This document shows, in pieces, positions 7,347-12,949 of a stretch of 12,949 nucleotides of DNA; the first letter of the stretch is position 1, and each line of letters opens with the position of its first letter. The translations under genes were made by a program, and so were the position numbers. Under the pieces are notes generated by a model. It was given only the letters and a program-made list of their open reading frames with translations, did not search any database and had not been told where the DNA came from. The stretch is from JBMOKT01 sp049323895 (GTDB lineage Bacteria; Bacillota; Peptococcia; Peptococcales; BICA1-8): positions 1 to 12,949 of the forward strand of contig JBMOKT010000011.1 in NCBI GenBank assembly GCA_049323895.1, in the 5' to 3' direction.

Positions 7347-7369
7347 GGGCGGGTATCCAATACCTGCCC
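7347..7369 (+). repeat. Intercistronic hairpin between tctC and tctA
   Basis: GGGCGGGTAT (7347-7356) pairs with ATACCTGCCC (7360-7369) with one G-U pair and a CCA loop, a strong 10-bp GC-rich stem in otherwise AT-rich DNA. No T-run follows, so it is not a complete intrinsic terminator. It more likely protects the tctC mRNA 3' end after processing, giving more binding protein than membrane subunits. Confidence 0.65.
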
Positions 7370-7421
7370 ACCATATTACGACTATTCAGATGTTAACTAA
7401 AACTCGAAAGGAGCGTTAAGA

Positions 7422-8921
7422 TTGTTACAAGCATCCTTAGAAGGACTATTACTCATATTTTCTGCATCTAGCTTAATGTTTATGTTTTTGGGGATTGCTT
7501 TTGGTCTGCTTATTGGATTTCTCCCAGGTTTAGGCGGGATTGTTGCTATGGCCCTCTTGCTGCCTTTTACCTTCGGTATGAGTCCGCCTGAAGCATTTGC
7601 CCTATTAATTGGTGCCCATACGGGGACAATCTTTGGTAGTTCCATTACCAGTATACTTTTTAATGTCCCCGGAGCTTCCAAAAGTGTTGTTGTTTGTTTT
7701 GACGGTTTCCCCATGACTCAAAGGGGTGAAGGTGTCAGAGCATTGGCTGCCGGAGCAACGGCTTCTTTGCTGGGGGGAATTATTGGAGCAGCTGTTTTAA
7801 CTGTAAGTTTGCCTATTATGAAAGCGGTCATGTTAGCCCTTACTCCTCCGGAATATTTTATGATGGCCATATGGGGGCTAACTATTATAGCAATTTTCAG
7901 TGATGGATCAGTTCTTAAAGGTTTGGTAGCAGCTGGCTTCGGTTTAGCTGTCGCTTTTGTTGGCATGGACCCTGTTACTGGAACGGCTAGATACACTTTT
8001 GGTTTTGCTGAGCTGATTGATGGTTTTGATATTCCAGTAGCCATCATGGGATTATTTGCTGTTTCCCAGATGATAAAGTTATATGTTAAAGGTGGCTCAA
8101 TTGTTGAAAGAGATCAAAGTTTGACTAGCTCGAAAAGTGGGCTTATTGAGGGTATTAAAGATGCCTTTAGGCATTGGCGTACGGTTGTGCAGGCAAGTTT
8201 TCTAGGGGTATTTATTGGTGCTTTGCCTGGTGTTGGTGCAAGTGTTGCTTCCATTGCAGCATATGCTACTGCAGCACAGACTTCCAAGACACCTGAGAAA
8301 TTTGGTAAAGGGGCTGTCGAAGGTGTTATTGCTCCTGAAGCAACCAATGCTTCCTGCGAAGGTGGACACCTGATTCCTACCTTGGCCTTTGGTATACCTG
8401 GATCAGAAGTTGCGGTTATTTTATTAGCTGCATTTGTTATGTTAGGGATTCAACCGGGTCGTGAAATGCTGGAGTATAATCTTCCTTTAGTCTTCAACTT
8501 GGTTTGGTTGATTGTATTAACTAATGTTTTCTCCACAGGGTTTGGTCTAATGATGTCGCCATATTTAGTAAGAATGACAGCACTTCCCGGCAATTTTCTA
8601 ATTCCTATTATCCTGGCGGTTTGTGTTTCAGGGGCTTATGCTATGAATAAGAGCTTGGTTGATGTTGTGGTTTGTATTGCCTTTGGGATTATTGGATATT
8701 ACATGGATAAATATAAATATTCACGGGCTGATATGGTTATTGGTATGGTGCTGGCGTTGATGATTGAAAGATATATGCAGATTTCATTGACACTATATGG
8801 CAATGATTTCCTTCTTGAAAGACCTTTAACTGGTGTATTCGCAGTGTTAATTATTTTATCCTTGATTTATCCCTTTGCACGGAAAAAAATGAACAAACGA
8901 AATGCAGCTTTGGGGGGTTAA
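7422..8921 (+). CDS. tctA: Tripartite tricarboxylate transporter large permease TctA
   Basis: This 499-residue integral membrane protein is the large, ion-coupled permease subunit of the TTT family and has many hydrophobic segments along its length. Signature motifs of TctA are present in both halves: GFLPGLGGIVAMALLLPF (32-49) followed by GAHTGTIFGSSITSILFNVPG, and GALPGVGASVASIAAY (from about 266) followed by EATNASCEGGHLIPTLAFGIPGS. The start is TTG 7422, supported by AAAGGAG (7407-7413) at 8 bp; no ATG is well placed. Family members cotransport a carboxylate with H+ or Na+. It lies between tctC and tctB in the order C-A-B; many TTT operons use C-B-A. Confidence 0.94.
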   Translation: MLQASLEGLLLIFSASSLMFMFLGIAFGLLIGFLPGLGGIVAMALLLPFTFGMSPPEAFALLIGAHTGTIFGSSITSILFNVPGASKSVVVCFDGFPMTQRGEGVRALAAGATASLLGGIIGAAVLTVSLPIMKAVMLALTPPEYFMMAIWGLTIIAIFSDGSVLKGLVAAGFGLAVAFVGMDPVTGTARYTFGFAELIDGFDIPVAIMGLFAVSQMIKLYVKGGSIVERDQSLTSSKSGLIEGIKDAFRHWRTVVQASFLGVFIGALPGVGASVASIAAYATAAQTSKTPEKFGKGAVEGVIAPEATNASCEGGHLIPTLAFGIPGSEVAVILLAAFVMLGIQPGREMLEYNLPLVFNLVWLIVLTNVFSTGFGLMMSPYLVRMTALPGNFLIPIILAVCVSGAYAMNKSLVDVVVCIAFGIIGYYMDKYKYSRADMVIGMVLALMIERYMQISLTLYGNDFLLERPLTGVFAVLIILSLIYPFARKKMNKRNAALGG

Positions 8922-8924
8922 TTG

Positions 8925-9449
8925 ATGAGTAGACGCGCACAAGAGAATCTAGTAGCTTTTTTGTTCCTGTTGTTCTTTCTTGTTATGATTTATTTATCCT
9001 TTGATTACACCTATAAAGCACGAATGGTGCCAGTAACGATTTATATTATCTCGGCACTAATTATGCTTCTGCAAATTTATTTTATGAATTTTAAAAAGGA
9101 TGTTAACTTAAACATAGACACAGCTGAACTCCTAACTGGTGGAAAAAGCAGTGAATCAGATATCAAGGTAGGACAGGCTGAACAGGTAAAGATTCAAGAA
9201 GTTAAGGGTGGTTCAGAATTGTCTGCCATTTTACTTATTGTAGGTTATTTAGTAGCAACATTACTAATTGGTATGTTGCCAGCTATGTTCTTGTTTGTCT
9301 TTGGATTCTTTATTTTCATTACTAAAATGAAATGGCATATTTCATTGCTTATAACAATAGCAACCCAAGCAAGTATTTATATTCTTTTCGCTTATATTCT
9401 GCAAATTAAGTTTTATGAGGGATGGTTGGTGAAGTCTTTTCTTAGTTAG
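8925..9449 (+). CDS. tctB: Tripartite tricarboxylate transporter small membrane subunit TctB
   Basis: A 174-residue membrane protein with two hydrophobic helices near the N-terminus (about 9-26 and 36-54), a hydrophilic cytosolic or external loop (about 55-97) and two or three helices in the C-terminal half (about 98-158). This is the TctB layout (DUF1468). A TTG at 8922 immediately precedes ATG 8925. The ATG is preferred since the GGGGGG run at 8912-8917 is 7 bp away. The start lies 3 bp after the tctA stop. The central loop is somewhat longer than expected for a minimal four-helix TctB. It is the small membrane subunit of the TctABC carboxylate importer. Confidence 0.88.
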   Translation: MSRRAQENLVAFLFLLFFLVMIYLSFDYTYKARMVPVTIYIISALIMLLQIYFMNFKKDVNLNIDTAELLTGGKSSESDIKVGQAEQVKIQEVKGGSELSAILLIVGYLVATLLIGMLPAMFLFVFGFFIFITKMKWHISLLITIATQASIYILFAYILQIKFYEGWLVKSFLS

Positions 9450-9483
9450 AGTACATCCTATCGATTCAATTATGTGCTAGTAG

Positions 9484-9538
9484 ACCTTGAGGCTTATTGC
9501 CTCCTCTTTTAAAAGCAAATTATAGAAATACTCAAGGT
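9484..9538 (+). repeat. Overlapping inverted repeats in the rdhA leader
   Basis: ACCTTGAG (9484-9491) is perfectly complementary to CTCAAGGT (9531-9538), forming an 8-bp helix that would enclose 39 bases. A second hairpin, GAGGC (9489-9493) with GCCTC (9499-9503), is followed by CTCTTTT. It shares the GAG bases with the outer helix, so the two pairings exclude each other. The inner one resembles a weak terminator. The arrangement could be an attenuator between tctB and the dehalogenase gene, or a fortuitous pairing. Confidence 0.4.
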
Positions 9539-9559
9539 GAAGTGACGGAGGTGAAAATA

Positions 9560-10813
9560 ATGTCTGCAAGGTATGGCTTTCTAAATGCATTTAGAAAGGT
9601 CAATAAGACTGCGGCGGAACTTTATGATGTACAAGAAAATTACAAGAGATTTCCGCAAGAGAAGAATATGGCATTGCAGGTGAAGTGGAATCCGGAATAT
9701 CAGCCATTAAATAAAAATTATCCTGCCAACCGCCGTAAATATGTAGCTGAAGGCAAAGAAGGATTTTCTATTCGAGATTGGGCTTACTACGTTGGTGCTG
9801 CCAGTATCTTGAGTGTTACTGATTTTCCCATGCATGACCCAGATCGGGGAGGTAACTCATGGTCACCACTGACTTTTGGGGCTTTCGAAAAAGGAGTCAA
9901 ATGGGAAGCAAGTCCAGAAGAAATGACCAAAACCATAAAAGCTGCTGCTCGTTTCTATGGTGCAGATCAAGTAGGGATTGCCAAACTGGACCGTAAATGG
10001 GTATATGCTAGTTGGTATGATAGTGAAACCAAAGCCTCTTATCCAATTAAATTTTCCGATGAACCAGGATTTGAAAACATAGATAGTCCTAAAAAAATGC
10101 CTGATGGTACCCGTGTCATTCCCAAGGAGATGAAATATGCCATTGTCCTGATACATGAGATGGATTATGAGGGTATGAAAACCGGACCAACTTTGACAGA
10201 AATGGCCTCCACTAGATTGGCCTATTCCAAGATTGCTTTTAGTGCAATTAGTTTAGCGGAATGTATTCGTTCACTAGGATATAATGCTATTGCTAGTTCT
10301 AATGATACAGCCTTGAATATTCCTTTGGCAGTAGATGCTGGCTTGGGTGAACTCGGTCGTAATGCAAAACTAATTACTCCTTGGTATGGACCTCGGGTCC
10401 GGATCTCTAAGGTTATTACAGATTTACCAGTACTTACTGATCAACCGATTACTTTTGGAACGAGGGGATTTTGTCTTGCCTGTAAAAAATGTGCAGAGTC
10501 ATGTCCTCCTAAAGCAATTCCCTTGGACGGACCTTCCTTTACACCACAAGGTGATTATGGCAATCCAGGTGTTTACCAATGGAATTTAAAGCATGATAAA
10601 TGCCGTGCCTACTGGGCAAGTTCAGGAACAAATTGTGGTTTGTGTATTACTGTTTGTCCCTTCAATAAACCTTCTGGATTGATTCATGAAATTCCATATT
10701 GGAGTTCCTTAAATCTACCTTTTCTAAATAAAATGTGGGTCAAATTAGATGATTTATTGGGCTACGGCAAAATCTCAAACAATAAAAACTTTTGGCAAAA
10801 GAAGACCAAATGA
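9560..10813 (+). CDS. rdhA: Reductive dehalogenase catalytic-subunit homologue lacking a Tat signal
   Basis: RdhA enzymes use a corrinoid and two [4Fe-4S] clusters to remove halogen from organohalides. This 417-residue protein carries the RdhA core: MDYEGMKTGPT, LAECIRSLGYNAI, SSNDTALNIPLAVDAGLGELGR, YGPRVRISKVITDLPV, then C305-x2-C308-x2-C311-x3-C315-P and C348-x10-C359-x2-C362-x3-C366-P. These separate it from QueG. ATG 9560 is chosen because GGAGGTG (9547-9553) is ideally placed; an in-frame TTG at 9497 has no SD. Neither start gives a twin-arginine motif or hydrophobic leader, and an in-frame TGA at 9488 blocks extension, so it should be cytoplasmic. No rdhB membrane-anchor gene lies on either side. 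It follows tctB by 110 bp, suggesting action on an imported acid. Substrate is unknown, and dehalogenation itself is inferred from family. Confidence 0.88.
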   Translation: MSARYGFLNAFRKVNKTAAELYDVQENYKRFPQEKNMALQVKWNPEYQPLNKNYPANRRKYVAEGKEGFSIRDWAYYVGAASILSVTDFPMHDPDRGGNSWSPLTFGAFEKGVKWEASPEEMTKTIKAAARFYGADQVGIAKLDRKWVYASWYDSETKASYPIKFSDEPGFENIDSPKKMPDGTRVIPKEMKYAIVLIHEMDYEGMKTGPTLTEMASTRLAYSKIAFSAISLAECIRSLGYNAIASSNDTALNIPLAVDAGLGELGRNAKLITPWYGPRVRISKVITDLPVLTDQPITFGTRGFCLACKKCAESCPPKAIPLDGPSFTPQGDYGNPGVYQWNLKHDKCRAYWASSGTNCGLCITVCPFNKPSGLIHEIPYWSSLNLPFLNKMWVKLDDLLGYGKISNNKNFWQKKTK

Positions 10814-10884
10814 AGTTTTCAACTAAAAGATAATGAAAAAGATAGGTATTTCAAAAGTTGAAGGAAAGCCTTTCAAATATGTGT

Positions 10885-10916
10885 CTAACTCAACTTTCTT
10901 AGTGAAGTAGAGTTAG
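10885..10916 (+). repeat. Hairpin downstream of rdhA
   Basis: CTAACTC (10885-10891) pairs with GAGTTAG (10910-10916). After an A-A mismatch the stem continues with ACTT/AAGT and a T-G pair around a six-base loop (10898-10903). No T-run follows on the + strand, so it is not a standard terminator. It lies 71 bp after the rdhA stop and might protect the 3' end. Confidence 0.45.
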
Positions 10917-11104
10917 TACTTATCTTAAAGGAATAGTAAATTAATATTCTTATTGAGATAGCGAACACCTCGTTTCTAAGGTGCTGAGATTTGTAAAAAA
11001 TCCACTGGCATATAGAAAAAGAGGTGTCTTCTCTTACTAAACCTATGCACAAGTTAAACTTTCTGTAATGCAATTAACTAGAAAAAATGATGTAGATTGA
11101 TAAT

Positions 11105-11133
11105 TTAAGAGCAGGGTTAAAGCAGCATATAAT
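11105..11133 (+). promoter_or_regulatory. Predicted sigma-A-type promoter of the DASS transporter gene
   Basis: TTAAGA (11105-11110, 4/6 match to TTGACA), a 17-bp spacer and a perfect TATAAT (11128-11133) lie just upstream of the gene. Transcription would start near 11140, leaving a leader of about 22 nt that includes the SD. This suggests the carrier can be transcribed separately from rdhA. Confidence 0.5.
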
Positions 11134-11161
11134 TAGAAAGTTTGGGGTGAAGAATGGATAT

Positions 11162-12631
11162 ATGGCTCTCAATATTACAAAAGATAATTCATTGGCGGCA
11201 AATAATTTGATTAAGGAAGATATTTCTTCTAAAAACGATGACAAGATAAAAAGCCCTATTGGGCTCGGCATTGCTGTTGTATTTATATTGCTTGGTATTG
11301 TGTTGCCATGGTTAATTGGTGGGGACCCCGCTCAATATCGAGTTATGGCAATATTACTCGCGGCAACTACTCTATGGGCTACAGATGCCCTTGATCCTAC
11401 TGTTGTTTCGATTGCTGTTTTTGTACTCTTGCCCCTGTTAAATGTTCTTTCTTATGAAGAAGCAGTTGCCCAATTGGGAGGTACTATTTTATGGAGATTA
11501 ATGGGGTTATTTATCTTTATTGCTGCAATTAAAAAATCGGGACTTGCACGTCGTATAGCTTTCAATATTTTAAAGCTTGCTAAAGGAAATGTTCGGGTCT
11601 TTTTATTTCTGGTTATCATCAACATGTACATACTTACATTTATAGTCCCGGCCATTATGGGGAGGACCATGTTAATGCTAACTATGGTTGTGGGACTGTT
11701 TTCAGCATTTAAACTTTCAGCCCCTAGTAATATTGGAAAGTCAATCATGATTGCTTTAGCATATCTTTCCCTTATTACTGGAACTAGTTCTATGTTTGGC
11801 TCTTCTACCTCAATTTTAGCTGTTGGTTTGTTCAAGCAAATAGGTAACTATTCTTTTACCTATATGAATTGGCTAATAGCAAATGCTCCCGTTAGCTTTC
11901 TCATTACAGTATCAATATATTTCATATTGACACGTCTTTATCCTCCAGAGATGGAGTGTTTCCCAGGAGGTACTGAGTATATTGAGAATGAACTGAAGGA
12001 AATGGGTTCCCTTTCCTTAACTGAAAAAAAAGTATTAATTATATTTATTTTCCTTCTTTCCCTTTGGATTCTAAATATATCCTCAATCCCTGCTGAATTA
12101 ATGGCAGCGTTGCTTTTAATGCTTCCTAAGATAGGGTTAATGAGTTGGAAAGATGCTTCCAAAGAAGTGAATTGGGGAGTGATGCTCTTATTTGGAGCAG
12201 GTTTGACTATCGCCCATGCTCTCCAAAAAACAAATGTTATTACTGATGCCACTCAATTCATTTTGAGCTATAGTGGGGACTTCTCCCCTCTAGTTTTAGC
12301 AGTTGTAATTTTTAGCTTAACGGTTTTAATTAGATTGGGTATGATGAATTTGATGGCAGTTGTTGCAACATTCATGCCTCTGGTGTTAAATCTAGGATAC
12401 GGAGTTGGTGTCAATCCAATTTGGGTTGGCATGATATCACTGTTCGCTGGTAACGCAGTTTTTTTACCAACGCAATCACCATCGGGAATTATTACCTATG
12501 GATATGGGTTTTATTCAGTGAAAGAAATGATTTGGGTAGGAGTTTGGCTTACAATAGTTTCTTGTGTCGTAACGTTGATAGCTGCTTTCTTTTATTGGCC
12601 GCTAGTTGGAATACCAATTCATTTAAATTAG
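11162..12631 (+). CDS. DASS/SLC13-family anion (di- or tricarboxylate) transporter with divergent SNT motifs
   Basis: This 489-residue multi-helix inner-membrane carrier belongs to the divalent anion:sodium symporter family, which moves succinate, malate, citrate, tartrate or sulfate. Recognisable parts are the ATDALDPTVVSIAVFVLLPLL segment, LGGTILWRLMGLFIFIAAI with KKSGLARRIA (amphipathic helix), a charged central loop (PEMECFPGGTEYIENELKEM) and the C-terminal half with NWGVMLLFGAGLTIAHAL and FLPTQSPSGIITYGYGFYS. The two SNT sodium-site motifs of characterised members are altered: MGRTM at 166-170 and MNLMA at 395-399. ATG 11162 is preferred with GGGGTGAAG (11144-11152) upstream; GTG 11147 overlaps that SD. 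The first 28 or so residues are hydrophilic. Substrate and coupling ion are unknown. Confidence 0.85.
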   Translation: MALNITKDNSLAANNLIKEDISSKNDDKIKSPIGLGIAVVFILLGIVLPWLIGGDPAQYRVMAILLAATTLWATDALDPTVVSIAVFVLLPLLNVLSYEEAVAQLGGTILWRLMGLFIFIAAIKKSGLARRIAFNILKLAKGNVRVFLFLVIINMYILTFIVPAIMGRTMLMLTMVVGLFSAFKLSAPSNIGKSIMIALAYLSLITGTSSMFGSSTSILAVGLFKQIGNYSFTYMNWLIANAPVSFLITVSIYFILTRLYPPEMECFPGGTEYIENELKEMGSLSLTEKKVLIIFIFLLSLWILNISSIPAELMAALLLMLPKIGLMSWKDASKEVNWGVMLLFGAGLTIAHALQKTNVITDATQFILSYSGDFSPLVLAVVIFSLTVLIRLGMMNLMAVVATFMPLVLNLGYGVGVNPIWVGMISLFAGNAVFLPTQSPSGIITYGYGFYSVKEMIWVGVWLTIVSCVVTLIAAFFYWPLVGIPIHLN

Positions 12632-12783
12632 CCCTTTGAATAACTAGTATCTCAAAAGCAAAAAACCTAACGGTTTCCTCGTAAAATGGACGTAACAGAA
12701 AAACATGCATTATTTTCAAGCATTGCTCAATAAATTATTAAGTAGTTTTATAAGAAAAGAAGGAAAAATGGGGGGAAAATCGA

Positions 12784-12803
12784 ATATATGATATATCATA
12801 TAT
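12784..12803. promoter_or_regulatory. Operator-like perfect palindrome upstream of the creatininase-family gene (copy 2)
   Basis: ATATATGATATATCATATAT is a perfect 20-bp palindrome centred between 12793 and 12794. It matches the site at 2450-2469 at 19 of 20 positions plus the next three bases (CTA). It ends 34 bp before the start codon, inside the expected core promoter or 5' leader, a position typical of repression. The shared site suggests common control with the AOR operon. Confidence 0.65.
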
Positions 12804-12837
12804 CTACTTTCAACTAATTCTTAAAGGGGGTGAAAAA

Positions 12838-12949
12838 ATGAAAAAAAGCAATAGGATGTTAGAATTGACCCAACCGGAGGTAGAAAAAGAACTTAATGAA
12901 ACAGGGTTGGTAATAATCCCTACAGGAAGTGTTGAACAGCATGGACCCC
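12838..12949 (+). CDS. Creatininase (creatinine amidohydrolase) family protein, 3' end outside window
   Basis: The first 37 codons are visible. They contain VIIPTGSVEQHGP (25-37), the metal-binding signature of the creatininase family, with E33 and H35 at positions equivalent to the metal ligands of Pseudomonas creatininase. ATG 12838 has AAGGGGGTGA (12823-12832) as SD. The N-terminus is short and carries no signal peptide, so the protein should be cytoplasmic. Family members hydrolyse cyclic amides or related C-N or C-C bonds (creatininase, formamide hydrolase ArfB, IolN) or process peptides (MftE), so the reaction cannot be named. The palindrome in its leader links it to the AOR operon. Confidence 0.85.
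   Translation, partial: MKKSNRMLELTQPEVEKELNETGLVIIPTGSVEQHGP

Larger units (their letters stand above)
10814..11161. other. Intergenic region between rdhA and the DASS transporter gene
   Basis: No coding region is credible in these 348 bases, and no rdhB-like small membrane protein was found in either strand. It contains a hairpin at 10885-10916, competing short helices around 10965-11027 and a promoter-like pair at 11105-11133. No known riboswitch motif was recognised. The interval may contain a structured 3' end for rdhA mRNA and a separate promoter for the next gene. Confidence 0.6.

Noticed and set aside
9450..9559. Possible CprK/FNR-type dehalobox (TTAAT-N4-ATTAA or TTGAT-N4-ATCAA) ahead of rdhA
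   Set aside because: No sequence with both half-sites correctly spaced was found by eye here or in the other intergenic gaps.
9497..9559. Upstream TTG start of the RdhA-like protein that would add 21 residues
   Set aside because: It has no SD, lies in the inverted-repeat region and adds no Tat or hydrophobic signal; ATG 9560 has an ideal GGAGGTG.
9560..10813. Assignment as epoxyqueuosine reductase (QueG)
   Set aside because: The protein has RdhA-specific blocks (GLGELGRNAKLITPWYGPRVRISKV and the long C-x10-C second cluster) and longer N-terminal region not typical of QueG.
10980..10990. GTGCTGAGAT resembling the CTGAGA element of a TPP riboswitch
   Set aside because: The required partner elements (ACC...GAACCTGAT and the outer stem) are absent downstream.
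10814..11161. Remnant or intact rdhB gene next to rdhA
   Set aside because: No frame on either strand gives a small three-helix membrane protein; stops occur throughout.
12658..12680. Short inverted repeat AAACC-TAAC-GGTTT after the DASS gene as a terminator
   Set aside because: The stem is only 5 bp and on the + strand no T-run follows; on the minus strand it would have Ts but there is no gene to end.
12768..12791. Seven-codon leader peptide starting at ATG 12768
   Set aside because: The frame is very short, has only a weak SD and runs into the palindrome; nothing supports translation.

Overview
The window is AT-rich DNA with strong Shine-Dalgarno (SD) sequences, several TTG starts and short intergenic gaps. 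It encodes a corrinoid/Fe-S reductive dehalogenase-like protein, a tungsten/molybdopterin aldehyde:ferredoxin oxidoreductase (AOR)-family enzyme and a poly-ferredoxin. This points to a strictly anaerobic Bacillota (Clostridia), perhaps of the Desulfitobacteriaceae/Peptococcaceae type. That placement is inferred from gene content and base composition; there is no rRNA marker. All genes lie on the + strand. No mobile element, tRNA, rRNA or CRISPR array was seen.

Layout. (1) 1-111: C-terminal end of an unidentified gene. (2) 135-2202: sucC-sucD, both subunits of an ADP-forming succinyl-CoA synthetase-type ligase, closed by a strong intrinsic terminator (2231-2272). (3) 2203-2641: AT-rich regulatory region with a 20-bp operator-like palindrome (2450-2469). 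(4) 2642-6060: a tightly packed four-gene operon of a leaderless NMT1-type substrate-binding protein, an AOR-family oxidoreductase, a ferredoxin with 16 cysteines (four [4Fe-4S] sites) and a MoaD/ThiS-like protein ending in Gly-Cys-Gly. (5) 6061-9449: a tripartite tricarboxylate transporter in the order tctC-tctA-tctB, with a start-less perfect SD in its leader and a hairpin after tctC. (6) 9560-10813: a reductive dehalogenase catalytic subunit homologue with no Tat signal and no rdhB partner. (7) 11162-12631: a second carboxylate carrier, of the DASS/SLC13 family, with altered SNT motifs. (8) 12784-12949: a second, nearly identical copy of the palindrome just upstream of a creatininase-family gene that runs off the window.

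How the genes may work together (inference). The two carboxylate importers could bring an organic acid, possibly halogenated, into the cytoplasm, where the non-exported dehalogenase homologue would act on it reductively. The AOR/ferredoxin pair could supply or consume low-potential electrons, and the CoA ligase could make or use a CoA thioester. The palindrome shared by the AOR operon and the creatininase gene, about 10.3 kb apart, suggests one regulator (not encoded here) controls both ends of the locus. The cytoplasmic reductive dehalogenase in a carboxylate-uptake operon, together with the leaderless binding protein fixed to an AOR module, is the most unusual content.
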